Origin: Abyssibacter sp036156195
GTDB lineage: Bacteria > Pseudomonadota > Gammaproteobacteria > Nevskiales > OUC007
Assembly (NCBI GenBank): GCA_036156195.1
Contig: JAYZUZ010000016.1
Coordinates: 62,001-126,000, forward strand
Direction: 5' to 3'
Length of the DNA: 64,000 nt
The position numbers were made by a program, and so were the translations under genes. Each line of letters opens with the position of its first letter. The first letter of the stretch is position 1. The notes under the pieces were generated by a model. It saw nothing but the letters and a program-made list of their open reading frames with translations. It made no database searches and was not told the DNA's origin. Positions 16,564-25,645 of this stretch are shown in pieces.

Positions 16564-17991
16564 CTACTTCTTCTTGCCGAATCGCTTGATCGTGCGCTTG
16601 CGCTTGCGCTCCTGCCGGGGCGTGAGCGTATTGCGCCGGCCTTCGTAGGGGTTGTCGCTGCTCTTGAAGAGAATTTCCACGGGCGTGGCAAACAAGTCGA
16701 AGGCTTCTCGGAACCGATTCGACAAATACCGCTTGTAGTCGGTACTCACCCGGGCGGTCTGGTTGCCGTGGATGACGATCTTCGGCGGCCGTCGTCCGCC
16801 CTGGTGGGCATAACGCAGCTTGATGCGGCGACCGTGGACAGCCGGCGGCGCATGCGCCCGCACGGCGTCTTCGAGCACTTTGGTCAGCTGCGAGGTGCTG
16901 AGGTCGGCATTGGCGGCATCGGACGCACGGATCACCGAGCGCATCATCTCACCCAGACCCGACCCCCGCAGGGCAGAGATTGTGTGGACCGGCGCAAACT
17001 CCAGGTAGGGCAGCTTGTAATCGAGGTCTTCGCGAATCTGCTTGCGCACCTCTTCTTCCAGCTTGTCCCACTTGTTCACCGCCACGATGATCGAGCGGCC
17101 TTCTGCTGCGGCCAGACCCAGCACCCGCGCATCCTGGGCACCGATATCCGAGCGGGCATCGACCACCACGATGGCCACGTCACTTTGCTCGATGGCCTGG
17201 AGCGTTTTGACGCCGCTGAACTTTTCGGCGATGCCGTCACGCTTGGATCGACGCCGCAGGCCGGCGGTGTCGATCAGTCGAAACGATCGCCCCTGCCACT
17301 CGAAAGCCACCTCGACACTGTCGCGTGTCGCACCCGGTGCATCGGCGGCAACCACGCGTTCCTCGCCAATCAGGCGATTGACCAGCGTCGACTTGCCGAC
17401 ATTGGGTCGGCCGATGACACAGATGCGGGGAATACCCGGATCTCTCGGCGGCGCCTCGACCGCTTCCATCGCCGGCACGTGCGCCGCCAGACGCTCGCCC
17501 AGTGAGGCCATACCCCGGTTGTGGGCCGCGGCAATGGGCAGCGGCTCGCCCATGCCCAGGGCGTAGAAATCCGCATTGGCCTCAATGCTGGTCAACCCTT
17601 CGGACTTGTTCACCGCCAGCACGACCGGCGTGTCCTGACGACGCAGGCGTCGGGCGATTTCTTGATCGGCCGGGTCCAGACCCGCGCGCGCATCCACCAG
17701 GAACACCACCACATCCGCCTCTTCCAGTGCGGCCGTGGCCTGAGCCTCGGTCATTTCGCGGAAATCGGGATCCTGGTCCGGCCCGATGCCGCCGGTATCG
17801 ACCACGATGAAGCGCTGTTCTTCCAGCCGGCCAATGCCGTACTGACGATCCCGGGTCAGACCCGGGAAGTCGGCCACCAACGCATCGCGGGTGCCCGTGA
17901 GCTGGTTGAACAGCGTCGACTTGCCAACGTTTGGACGCCCGATCAGGGCAACGACTGGCAGCGCGCCGGATTCTGCCGGGGCCGTAGACAT
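16564..17991 (-). CDS. der: Ribosome biogenesis GTPase Der (EngA)
   Basis: Der is the double-GTPase needed for 50S subunit assembly. The 475 aa contain two G domains, each with GRPNVGKS (18-25 and 194-201), DTGG (65-68) and DTAG (241-244), then a C-terminal KH-like domain and a basic tail rich in Arg/Lys. The G4 motif of domain 1 is NKSE instead of NKxD, while domain 2 has the canonical NKWD. It is the last gene of the minus-strand operon, 23 bp after bamB, the usual neighbour. Confidence 0.97.
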   Translation of the reverse strand: MSTAPAESGALPVVALIGRPNVGKSTLFNQLTGTRDALVADFPGLTRDRQYGIGRLEEQRFIVVDTGGIGPDQDPDFREMTEAQATAALEEADVVVFLVDARAGLDPADQEIARRLRRQDTPVVLAVNKSEGLTSIEANADFYALGMGEPLPIAAAHNRGMASLGERLAAHVPAMEAVEAPPRDPGIPRICVIGRPNVGKSTLVNRLIGEERVVAADAPGATRDSVEVAFEWQGRSFRLIDTAGLRRRSKRDGIAEKFSGVKTLQAIEQSDVAIVVVDARSDIGAQDARVLGLAAAEGRSIIVAVNKWDKLEEEVRKQIREDLDYKLPYLEFAPVHTISALRGSGLGEMMRSVIRASDAANADLSTSQLTKVLEDAVRAHAPPAVHGRRIKLRYAHQGGRRPPKIVIHGNQTARVSTDYKRYLSNRFREAFDLFATPVEILFKSSDNPYEGRRNTLTPRQERKRKRTIKRFGKKK

Positions 17992-18014
17992 GGTAGGGGG
18001 CGTGGTCTCCTGGC

Positions 18015-19163
18015 TCAGCGTGAGACCGGCGTGGCTTCAAGCGCCGCCAGGGTACCGTCACTGGCCAGCACATACAGCCGCTCACCCTGGACCCGTGGCG
18101 CGGTGAGAATGGCGTCGCGGCCAGGCCGCGTGCGTCCCACAATCCGACCATCTGCCGGCGACAAGGCATGCAGATAGCCTTCGTAATCACCAACCACAAG
18201 ATTGCCGCGGTACCAGGCCGGCTGCGTGAGCCCGCGGTACGCCAGCTCAGACTGATCCCAGATGGCCGCCCCACTCACCACATCCAGCGCCCAGACCTTG
18301 CCATCGGCGTCGGTCACGTACAGCTGATCACCCTGAATAGCCATACCGGTGTAGCTGCGCAGGTTGCGGCGCCAGATTTCGCGCCCGGTGATAGCGCTCA
18401 ACACCACCAGTTCGCCGCCGTAACTCGCCGTGAACAGGCGACCATCGTCTAGTAGCAACTGCGCATCGACATCGACAATACGCTCAAGCTCCGATCGCCC
18501 TGTCGGCTCACGGATCAGCTGCTCCCACTCCACTTCGCCGGTCCGGGTATCCAGGGACACGACATGCCCGGTATCCAGGCCGACAATGACACTGCCACTA
18601 CGCAGAATCGGGTTGGACAACCCCCGCAGCGTCAATGCAGGTGCAGTTCGGTTGAATTCCCATTCCGCATCACCGGTGTCGGCATCCAGCCCCACGATCC
18701 GACCGTCCACAGTCCGTGCAACAACACGCCCTCGGTCCTGTACGGGCGCAGCCAGGACCTCGGCATCCACCACTGCGCGCCATCGCTGCTCGCCGGTTAC
18801 CGCGTCCAGTGCGACAACTTCACCATCCAGGGTGCCCAGCAGTATCTGGTCGCGGCCCATGCCCGGACCGGCGACGAACCGATAGCCGGTATCCTGCGTC
18901 CACAGCGTCGCGCCCGCACCGGTGTCAAAGGCTCGAACGCGTCCTTTGGCGTCGGCGGCAAATACACGTGTATCAACAATCAGCGGGGCCAGGGCGGCGT
19001 ACTTTCCGTCTGCCCCGGCGCCAACGCGCTTGCTCCACGCCCGCTCAAAACGCAGTTCCGCCTGGCTGACCGGTGTGAGTTCAGCCGGCGTGTTAACGAC
19101 CTTGTTGCCGGAGCAGGCCGTTAATCCGAGGAATAGACTCAGCAGGAGAATCTGACGCATCAC
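18015..19163 (-). CDS. bamB: Outer membrane protein assembly factor BamB
   Basis: BamB is the beta-propeller lipoprotein of the BAM complex that inserts outer-membrane barrels. The 382-aa protein has lipobox LTAC (Cys17) and at least six PQQ-like blade motifs of the form (A/G/S)LD-TG-xW, e.g. AFDTGAGATLW, ALDAVTGEQRW, SLDTRTGEVEW and ALDVVSGAAIW. Its start codon overlaps the stop of the upstream yfgM (ATGA), indicating translational coupling. Confidence 0.96.
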   Translation of the reverse strand: MMRQILLLSLFLGLTACSGNKVVNTPAELTPVSQAELRFERAWSKRVGAGADGKYAALAPLIVDTRVFAADAKGRVRAFDTGAGATLWTQDTGYRFVAGPGMGRDQILLGTLDGEVVALDAVTGEQRWRAVVDAEVLAAPVQDRGRVVARTVDGRIVGLDADTGDAEWEFNRTAPALTLRGLSNPILRSGSVIVGLDTGHVVSLDTRTGEVEWEQLIREPTGRSELERIVDVDAQLLLDDGRLFTASYGGELVVLSAITGREIWRRNLRSYTGMAIQGDQLYVTDADGKVWALDVVSGAAIWDQSELAYRGLTQPAWYRGNLVVGDYEGYLHALSPADGRIVGRTRPGRDAILTAPRVQGERLYVLASDGTLAALEATPVSR

Positions 19164-19813
19164 GAGGCCTGCTCATCCTGCTCGGGCGCACCCAGTTCGG
19201 CCAGCTTGCGATCGACAGCCGCGCGTGTCGGCGCGTTGAGATCCATCGCCGCCAGGGCATCGGCATACGCCTGTCGCGCCGCGGCCTGATCGCCCAGCAC
19301 CGACTGCAAATCGCCCTGCAACTCAAGGTAGGCAGCCTGGAACGCCTCCGGCGGAGTGTTCTCCGTCAGGGTCGCCAGCGCAGCATCGGTCTCGCCCATC
19401 GCCCATTGCACCCGCGCCAGACGCAGCCGGGCCAGCGCACGTGTCGGGGCGTCCTCCCCGTAATTGGCTACCCAAGTCAGGGCGCCAGCGGCATCCTCGT
19501 AACGCTCGGCGTCCACATAGGCCTTGGCCAGCGACAGATTCGCCAGCGCGGCATACAAGGTGCCCTTGTACTCGGATACGAGGGTATCGACGCGGGTAGC
19601 CGCCGTATCGAGATCACCGGCCTCCACTGCGGCGGTCATGGCATCAAACTGCCCCGAGGCCGCCAACGCCTGCTGCTCCTGGTGGCTACCCCAGCCCTGC
19701 CAGCCCAGCACAGCAGCCAGGCCCACCACGACACCGCCCACAACGGGCTTCCAATATTCGGCAACCCATTCGCGCAGGCGCTGGACTTGTTCTTCGTCTG
19801 TTCTCTGTTCCAC
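19160..19813 (-). CDS. yfgM: YfgM family SecYEG-associated TPR protein
   Basis: The protein is 217 aa from GTG 19813; the frame stays open further upstream into hisS, but the family start is EQRTDEEQVQRLREWVAEYW. One transmembrane helix spans about residues 21-39 (PVVGGVVVGLAAVLGW). The periplasmic part has TPR-like helices with the YfgM patterns YADALAxMD and LRLARVQWAMGETDAAL. YfgM works with PpiD at the translocon in E. coli. It sits 25 bp after hisS and overlaps bamB, matching the conserved hisS-yfgM-bamB-der order. Confidence 0.9.
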   Translation of the reverse strand: MEQRTDEEQVQRLREWVAEYWKPVVGGVVVGLAAVLGWQGWGSHQEQQALAASGQFDAMTAAVEAGDLDTAATRVDTLVSEYKGTLYAALANLSLAKAYVDAERYEDAAGALTWVANYGEDAPTRALARLRLARVQWAMGETDAALATLTENTPPEAFQAAYLELQGDLQSVLGDQAAARQAYADALAAMDLNAPTRAAVDRKLAELGAPEQDEQAS

Positions 19814-19838
19814 GTGTCTTTCCCGTTCTCTGTCTCGC

Positions 19839-21122
19839 TCAGGCAGCCGCCGGCGTTGCCGGCCGCTGCTTGCGAATGAAGTCGGCCAACGCTGACTGCG
19901 CCACCGCCTGTTGGTCGTCGCGCACACGAAGTGGCTTGACCTGTACTGTCTCGCTCTCCACCTCGGCATCCCCCAGGACCAGCGCGAACTGTGCGCCACT
20001 GCGATCTGCGCGCTTGAGCTGTGCCTTGAAGCTGCCGCCCCCTGCATTGACCAGTAACCGCACGCCCGGCAGCGCATCCCGCAGCTGTTCGGCCAATACG
20101 GCCGCATGTGCCTCGGCCTTGGCACCCAGGGCCGCCAGATACAGATCAGCCACCGGTTCGGGCGCCGCACCGGCCGCTTCCATCAAGGCGACCAGACGCT
20201 CGACACCAATGGCGAAACCCACGGCAGGCGTCGGTTTACCGCCAATTTGCTCGACCAATCCGTCGTATCGGCCGCCGGAGCATACGGCGTTTTGCGCCCC
20301 TAATGCGGTAGTCGTCCACTCGAAGACGGTGCGCGAATAATAGTCGAGCCCGCGCACCAGCCGTGGGTTCAGCGTCCAGGCAATACCCAGGTCATCCAGT
20401 CGCGCGGTCAGCGTCTCGAAATGCTCGCGCGACTCGGCGTCCCAGAAATCTGGCAGCTGCGGCGCGGCCGCGAGCATGGCCTGCATGTCGGGGGTCTTGG
20501 AGTCCAGCACACGCAGCGGGTTGGTTTCCAAGCGGCGCGTGGCATCCGCGTCCAGCAGCTCGGCATGCTCGCGCAGATACGCCACCAACGCGGCACGATG
20601 GGCCTGCCTGCCCGCACCGTCACCCAGCGAGTTCAGCTCCAGTGTCAACGCATCGGCAACGCCCAGACGCTTCCACAACCGCGCGCCAATGGCGATGAGT
20701 TCCACGTCGATATCCGGCCCCACGAGCCCAAAGGCCTCGACGTTGATCTGGTTGAACTGACGATAGCGCCCCTTCTGAGGACGCTCGTAACGAAACATCG
20801 GCCCGGCCAGCCACAGCTTCTGGGCGCCGCCATGCGCCAGGGAGTGCTGAACCACTGCACGAACCACACCGGCGGTGGCCTCGGGCCGCAGGGTCATCGA
20901 CTCGCCGTTACGGTCGTCGAAGCTGTACATCTCCTTCTCGACAATATCCGTCACCTCGCCGATGGATCGCGCAAACAGCTCGGTCTTTTCCAGCAACGGC
21001 AGGCTGATCTCCCGAAAGCCGTAGCTCTCGATGATCTCACTGGCTGCACGCAGCAGTTGCGCGCGCAGATTGCAGGCATCCGGCAAGACATCCGGCATGC
21101 CACGTAGGGCTTGAATACTCAC
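19839..21122 (-). CDS. hisS: Histidine--tRNA ligase
   Basis: The 427-aa class II synthetase is read from GTG 21122, which overlaps the ispG stop (GTGA). Family landmarks include the N-terminal SIQALRGMPDVLP, motif 2 region LRPEATAGVVRA with FRYERPQKGRYRQFNQ, the histidine-specific LVRGLDYYSRTVFEW, motif 3 AVGFAIGVERL, and a C-terminal anticodon-binding domain. An upstream in-frame extension inside ispG is not protein-like and was excluded. Confidence 0.97.
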   Translation of the reverse strand: MSIQALRGMPDVLPDACNLRAQLLRAASEIIESYGFREISLPLLEKTELFARSIGEVTDIVEKEMYSFDDRNGESMTLRPEATAGVVRAVVQHSLAHGGAQKLWLAGPMFRYERPQKGRYRQFNQINVEAFGLVGPDIDVELIAIGARLWKRLGVADALTLELNSLGDGAGRQAHRAALVAYLREHAELLDADATRRLETNPLRVLDSKTPDMQAMLAAAPQLPDFWDAESREHFETLTARLDDLGIAWTLNPRLVRGLDYYSRTVFEWTTTALGAQNAVCSGGRYDGLVEQIGGKPTPAVGFAIGVERLVALMEAAGAAPEPVADLYLAALGAKAEAHAAVLAEQLRDALPGVRLLVNAGGGSFKAQLKRADRSGAQFALVLGDAEVESETVQVKPLRVRDDQQAVAQSALADFIRKQRPATPAAA

Positions 21123-22207
21123 GATGCAGTTTCGGTCAGTTTCTGGCGGACCAGTTGTTCCAGGGTGTCCACGAGGTCCGCGTTGCTGGTTTTGTGCTGG
21201 ATGGATCCATCGATGAAGATGCTGTTCGGCTTGCCGCCTGTCACACCGACATGGGCTTCTCGGGCCTCGCCGGGTCCGTTGACGACGCAACCAATCACGG
21301 CAAGGTCCAGTGGCGCATCGATGTCATCCAATCGCGATTCCAGCTCGTTGACGGTCTTGATGACGTCGAAGTTCTGCCGCGAGCACGATGGGCAGGCCAC
21401 CAGATTGATTCCGCGCGTGCGCAGATGCAGCGACTTGAGCATGTCCCAGGCCACTTTCACCTCTTCCACCGGATCGGCCGCCAGGGACACGCGAACGGTG
21501 TCACCAATGCCATCAGCCAGCAGCATCCCAAGACCAATGGCCGACTTGACCGCACCGGACCGTACTCCGCCCGCCTCGGTAATCCCCAGGTGCAGCGGTT
21601 GCTCAATGCGATCGGCGAGTTTGCGATACGCCTCGACAGTCATGAAGATCTCGGACGCCTTCAGGCTGACCTTGAAATCGGGGAAATCGTGCCGTTCCAG
21701 AATGTCGATATGGCGCATCGCCGACTCGACCAGGGCATCGGAGTTGGGCTCGCCGTACTTTTCCTGGAGTTCACGCTCCAGGGAGCCGGCATTGACCCCG
21801 ATCCGAATCGGAATCTGGTGCTCGCGCGCGCAGGCAACCACTTCTCGCACACGGTGCTCTCCCCCGATGTTGCCGGGGTTGATCCGCAGACAATCGGCAC
21901 CGCTGGCGGCGCTGGCAATAGCCACCTTCCAGTTGAAGTGGATATCGGCGACCAGCGGCACCTCAACCTGGCGGCGAATCTCCTTGAACGCCTCCGCGGC
22001 CTTCAGCGTCGGCACCGAGACGCGGACGATGTCCGCCCCGGCCTTCTGAATGCGTTGAATCTGCTCGACCGTGGCATCGACGTCCTCGGTCTCGGTATTG
22101 GTCATGCTCTGCACGGAAATCGGCGCATCGCCACCCACCGGCACATTGCCGACATGGATCTGCCGCGAGACGCGCCGCGTGATTCTGTGCTTGCTCTGCA
22201 TTGCCAT
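21119..22207 (-). CDS. ispG: 4-hydroxy-3-methylbut-2-en-1-yl diphosphate synthase IspG
   Basis: IspG (GcpE) converts MEcPP to HMBPP in the non-mevalonate isoprenoid pathway and needs a [4Fe-4S] cluster. The 362-aa protein has the TIM barrel (VSVQSMTNT, then VADIHFNWKVA and LRINPGNIG) and the cluster ligands Cys272, Cys275 (CPSC) and Cys307 (GCVVNGPGE), plus the conserved Glu in GPGEA. It sits between rodZ and hisS as in many Gammaproteobacteria. Confidence 0.98.
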   Translation of the reverse strand: MAMQSKHRITRRVSRQIHVGNVPVGGDAPISVQSMTNTETEDVDATVEQIQRIQKAGADIVRVSVPTLKAAEAFKEIRRQVEVPLVADIHFNWKVAIASAASGADCLRINPGNIGGEHRVREVVACAREHQIPIRIGVNAGSLERELQEKYGEPNSDALVESAMRHIDILERHDFPDFKVSLKASEIFMTVEAYRKLADRIEQPLHLGITEAGGVRSGAVKSAIGLGMLLADGIGDTVRVSLAADPVEEVKVAWDMLKSLHLRTRGINLVACPSCSRQNFDVIKTVNELESRLDDIDAPLDLAVIGCVVNGPGEAREAHVGVTGGKPNSIFIDGSIQHKTSNADLVDTLEQLVRQKLTETAS

Positions 22208-22246
22208 GGGAGAAACTCGGTAGGCTGGATTCGATCCGAGCGCTGG

Positions 22247-23185
22247 CTACTCGACCGTGAACCGGGCGGTATTGTTCCCGCGCACATAGGCAGAGACATC
22301 CACCGGCGCGCCCTGGAAACTCACTTCGACGCCTGGTGCATAGCCAAGAAAGACCGCGTAGGGGCCTTGTTCGTCAATCTCGCGCACTTCACCGCCCTGG
22401 ACGAGGCCGTTGAGCACGCGGCGCCCCGAGCCATCTTCAACACGCACCCAGGAGGCTTCCTTGAAGCGCAACACCAGCGGCGGCTCGGGTTCGACCACGG
22501 CCTCCTCCACGGGCTCGCCCGCTTCAGCCTCGCGGCTTGTCGCCGGCTCAACTGGCTGCGGCGCGGAGGCGATTCGCGTTTCCAGCGCCAGGCGACGAGG
22601 ACCACCTGCGCTGGTGCTGGACCGTGAGCCGGCGTCTGCCGCGGTGCTGTCCCCAGCCTGGCCGCTGGCGGGAACCGCCTGCGGGGGGGCCGCCTGGCGG
22701 ATGGTCGCCGGCTCGCTGACACGCGGCGCGGCGTTGCTGCTCACCTGGGCTGAGCTGGATGTCGCATCCGGCGCAAGTAGCCAGAGGACCAGGCCAATCA
22801 CGCCAGCGACCAGCAGTAGGATCAGGACAACAAGCGGCCAGCGTCGACGTTGACGCATCGGCTCATCCTGCAGGAGGACCGGAATCTCCAGCTTGGGGAG
22901 CTCACCGCCCGCATGCGCTTCGTAGGCAGCAATCACCGTGGCCTCATCCGCACCGACAACGCGGGCGTACTTGCGGTAATAGCCCCGCACGTACACCGGT
23001 TCCGACAACAGCGCGAAATTGTCGCCTTCGATGGCGTCGATCATCGAACGCGGCAGCTTGGTCTGGACCACGAGCTCGTCCAGACTGAGCCCGCGTGCCT
23101 CCCGCGCTGCCTTTAGCAGCCCCCCCGGTTTCGGCGGCAAACGACCCTCTTGCTCAGCCGGCTCAATCGGCTCTTGTTCAGCCAT
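22247..23185 (-). CDS. rodZ: RodZ-like cytoskeletal/HTH membrane protein
   Basis: The 312-aa protein has a cytoplasmic helix-turn-helix domain at about 22-90 (GGLLKAAREARGLSLDEL, then YVRGYYRKYARVVG). A basic patch RQRRR precedes the single transmembrane helix (116-137), followed by a Pro/Ala/Ser-rich periplasmic linker and a C-terminal DUF4115 beta domain (LRFKEASWVRVEDGSGR near 235). RodZ links MreB to the elongation machinery in rods. It overlaps the pilW stop by 8 bases. Confidence 0.92.
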   Translation of the reverse strand: MAEQEPIEPAEQEGRLPPKPGGLLKAAREARGLSLDELVVQTKLPRSMIDAIEGDNFALLSEPVYVRGYYRKYARVVGADEATVIAAYEAHAGGELPKLEIPVLLQDEPMRQRRRWPLVVLILLLVAGVIGLVLWLLAPDATSSSAQVSSNAAPRVSEPATIRQAAPPQAVPASGQAGDSTAADAGSRSSTSAGGPRRLALETRIASAPQPVEPATSREAEAGEPVEEAVVEPEPPLVLRFKEASWVRVEDGSGRRVLNGLVQGGEVREIDEQGPYAVFLGYAPGVEVSFQGAPVDVSAYVRGNNTARFTVE

Positions 23186-23948
23186 TCCGTTCAGATCTCA
23201 GTAGCGAGTAGGTTTCTTCGGACTCCGGGTAACGCTGCTTCAACTGGTCGGCATACCGCCGCGCCGCTGCTTGATCCCCCAAGGCCCGCTCAGTGCGCAC
23301 ACCCAGCCACAGCGTCTGCGGGCTGTGCGCCGCCGACTGCGAGTACCGCTGCAGAAACGCGCGAGCGCGCAGGTACTCACCCCGTTCGTAGGACAGCAAG
23401 GCGATCTGCGCCAACGCGCTCGCAAACGTGCTGTTCTCTCGGAGTGCCCCACGGAAATACTGTTCGGCCTGGGCGATGTTTCCCGCCTTGCGTGCGCAGA
23501 CGCCAGCATTCGTCATGGCCACTTCAGGTGTTCGATACCCGTTCACCCGCAGTGCCCGCTCAAATGCAGCCAATGCCTCATCGTAACGCGACTGCCCGCA
23601 CAGAAACACACCGTAGTTGTTTTGCGTGTCCGGGCTGTTCGGCTCCAGGGCCAGGGCCTTGCGGTAGTGACGGTCCGCCGAGACCGCATCGCCCCGGCTC
23701 TGATAGACAAACGCAATCGACGAATGCGCCAGTGCCAGCGTCGGATCCTGCTCCAGCGCGCGTTGCAGCTTGGACAGGGCGCGCTCGGACTCACCCTTGC
23801 GCATGTAGTCGATGCCCAGCTGCGTGTTAATCCGTGCGGCCTCGGTGTAATCGGCCTGTGACTGGGAGTACAACCCTTTGGGTGACTCGGTCACGCAGCC
23901 CGCGATCAACAGGGTCAGCAGGCACAGTCCCCCCGCAAGCTGCTTCAT
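23178..23948 (-). CDS. pilW: Type IV pilus biogenesis/stability lipoprotein PilW (PilF)
   Basis: The 256-aa lipoprotein (lipobox IAGC, Cys18) carries a run of TPR motifs from about residue 38 to 215, e.g. NTQLGIDYMRKGESERAL, ALAHSSIAFVYQSRGD, TQNNYGVFLCGQ and ALAQIALLSYERGEY. PilW/PilF is the pilotin that brings the PilQ secretin to the outer membrane. Its ATG overlaps the rlmN stop (ATGA). No other pilus gene is in the window; the gene's place in this operon is conserved. Confidence 0.93.
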   Translation of the reverse strand: MKQLAGGLCLLTLLIAGCVTESPKGLYSQSQADYTEAARINTQLGIDYMRKGESERALSKLQRALEQDPTLALAHSSIAFVYQSRGDAVSADRHYRKALALEPNSPDTQNNYGVFLCGQSRYDEALAAFERALRVNGYRTPEVAMTNAGVCARKAGNIAQAEQYFRGALRENSTFASALAQIALLSYERGEYLRARAFLQRYSQSAAHSPQTLWLGVRTERALGDQAAARRYADQLKQRYPESEETYSLLRSERNG

Positions 23949-25054
23949 GCGCCAGTCACCCGCACGGGGATGTCGGACAGCCTGCGCTGCTGCCGGCTTG
24001 CGACCCGGCCGACAAGCTGGCCACAGGCCGCATCAATGTCGTCACCACGGGTGCGCCGCGTGGTCACGATCAGACCTTCGCGCCGCAGAATATTGGCAAA
24101 AACCTCGATCCGGTCTGCACTGGATCGACGGAATCGGGTTTCCGGGAAAGGATTGAACGGGATCAGATTAATCTTGGCCGGCATGTTCTTCAGCAACCGG
24201 GCAAGCTGGCGCGCCTCCGCCTCGCCGTCGTTGACCCCATCGAGCATCACGTACTCGTAGACGATGTGCATCTTGCGATCACGCTGCGTGTAGCGCTTGC
24301 AGGCTGCCATCAGTTCGGCAATCGGGTACTTGCGATTAATCGGCACCAGCTCGTCACGCAAGGCATCGTTGGGTGCGTGCAGGGACACGGCCAATGCTGT
24401 GTCGACATCTGTGGCCAAGCGGTCCATGAATGGCACGAGTCCGGAGGTACTCACCGTCACGCGCCGCTTGGATAGGCCAAACCCGAGATCATCCTGGAGC
24501 AGGCGGATCGCGGTAATCACCTGCTGATAGTTTGCCAGCGGCTCACCCATGCCCATGAAGACGACATTGGAAATCGGCCGATCGTTACCCAGCTCGTCCA
24601 CGAGCGTACGGATAGCGAACCACACTTGGCTGACGATTTCGGCAGCCGTCAGGTTGCGCTGCAATCCCTGCTGCGCAGTGGAGCAAAAAGCGCAGTCCAG
24701 CGCGCAACCCACCTGTGAGGAGATGCACAGCGTGCCGCGATTGGCTTCCGGAATGAACACGGTCTCAATCGCACCGCCGCTCTCCAGGCGCAGCACCCAC
24801 TTGCGGGTCCCGTCGGACGACAGTTGCGACGCCTCCAGCGTGGGCAGGCGTACGTCAGCGATCTCGGGCAGCCGGGCGCGAAACTTCTTGCTGACATCGG
24901 TCATGTCCTCGAAGGACGTGACCCTTTTCTGATAAAGCCATTGCATGAGCTGGCGAGCCCGGAACGTGGGCTCGCCATGCTCTTGGACAAACGCCTCCAG
25001 GGCCGCGCGGTCGAGACCAAACAGGTTGACGGGTTGTGCGGCCGTGGCGGTCAT
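23945..25054 (-). CDS. rlmN: Dual-specificity 23S rRNA/tRNA (adenine C2) methyltransferase RlmN
   Basis: RlmN methylates A2503 of 23S rRNA and A37 of some tRNAs by radical SAM chemistry. The 369-aa protein has the CxxxCxxC cluster motif at Cys117, Cys121 and Cys124 (GCALDCAFCSTAQQG) and the two mechanistic cysteines, Cys110 and Cys344 (DDIDAACGQL). Start ATG 25054 gives the normal N-terminus (NLFGLDRAALEAF); an upstream open extension overlaps ndk and was excluded. It lies 4 bp after ndk. Confidence 0.97.
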   Translation of the reverse strand: MTATAAQPVNLFGLDRAALEAFVQEHGEPTFRARQLMQWLYQKRVTSFEDMTDVSKKFRARLPEIADVRLPTLEASQLSSDGTRKWVLRLESGGAIETVFIPEANRGTLCISSQVGCALDCAFCSTAQQGLQRNLTAAEIVSQVWFAIRTLVDELGNDRPISNVVFMGMGEPLANYQQVITAIRLLQDDLGFGLSKRRVTVSTSGLVPFMDRLATDVDTALAVSLHAPNDALRDELVPINRKYPIAELMAACKRYTQRDRKMHIVYEYVMLDGVNDGEAEARQLARLLKNMPAKINLIPFNPFPETRFRRSSADRIEVFANILRREGLIVTTRRTRGDDIDAACGQLVGRVASRQQRRLSDIPVRVTGA

Positions 25055-25058
25055 GTCC

Positions 25059-25490
25059 TTATCGAGTGCGCGGGCAGAGTTCAGTCGTGCTGAAGAAGTA
25101 CGCGATCTCAACGGCAGCCGTCTCGGGGCTGTCCGAGCCGTGCACCGCGTTTTCGTCGATCGAGTCAGCGTGGTCAGCACGGATCGTGCCGGCGTCGGCG
25201 TCCTTGGGGTTGGTGGCACCCATCAGTTCTCGGTTCTTGGCGATGGCGTTCTCACCTTCCAGCACCTGGATCATGACCGGACCGGAGGTCATGAAGTCCA
25301 CGAGGTCGTTGAAGAACGGGCGTTCGGCGTGAACGGCGTAAAAGCCCTCGGCCTCGGCCTGGGAGAGGTGCTTCATCTTGGCTGCGACAATGCGCAGACC
25401 GGCCTGCTCAAAACGCGAGTAGATGTCGCCAATGACGTTCTTGCCAACGGCATCAGGCTTGATGATGGAAATGGTTTGCTCGACGGCCAT
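25059..25490 (-). CDS. ndk: Nucleoside diphosphate kinase
   Basis: Ndk transfers the gamma phosphate between NTPs and NDPs through a phosphohistidine. The 143-aa protein has the nucleotide-site segment SIIKPDAVGKN at 8-18, catalytic His117 in ENAVHGSDS and the usual C-terminal EIAYFF. It is the first gene of the ndk-rlmN-pilW-rodZ-ispG-hisS-yfgM-bamB-der run and has a candidate promoter with a leader hairpin upstream. Confidence 0.98.
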   Translation of the reverse strand: MAVEQTISIIKPDAVGKNVIGDIYSRFEQAGLRIVAAKMKHLSQAEAEGFYAVHAERPFFNDLVDFMTSGPVMIQVLEGENAIAKNRELMGATNPKDADAGTIRADHADSIDENAVHGSDSPETAAVEIAYFFSTTELCPRTR

Positions 25491-25565
25491 GCGTGCTCCT
25501 ACGCGTAATACTCGGGGGATTGGTTGGCCCGGATTCGTCGACGATCCCGGTCCGTTTCAGAAAGA

Positions 25566-25589
25566 AACGCCGTCACGAAGGACGGCGTT
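25566..25589 (-). terminator. Hairpin with T-rich tail between iscA and ndk
   Basis: A perfect 9-bp stem AACGCCGTC / GACGGCGTT with a 6-base loop is followed on the minus strand by TCTTTCTG. It fits a terminator for the isc transcript. It also lies about 5 bases downstream of the predicted ndk start site, so it could act as a leader attenuator for the ndk operon. Confidence 0.65.
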
Positions 25590-25598
25590 AACCCATAT

Positions 25599-25627
25599 AT
25601 TCTAAAGAGCGGCGATGCTTGCGGCAA
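25599..25627 (-). promoter_or_regulatory. Candidate sigma-70 promoter of the ndk operon
   Basis: On the minus strand TTGCCG (25627-25622) and TAGAAT (25604-25599) are separated by exactly 17 bp, with 4/6 and 5/6 matches to the -35 and -10 consensus. Transcription would start near 25592, right before the hairpin at 25566-25589 and about 100 nt before the ndk ATG. Confidence 0.55.
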
Positions 25628-25645
25628 TGCAGCACCGCCGTGCGG

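Noticed and set aside
17600..17612. NKSE instead of NKxD in the first G domain of Der as a sign of loss of function
   Set aside because: Glu for Asp is conservative, all other G motifs are intact, and the gene is in its normal operon.
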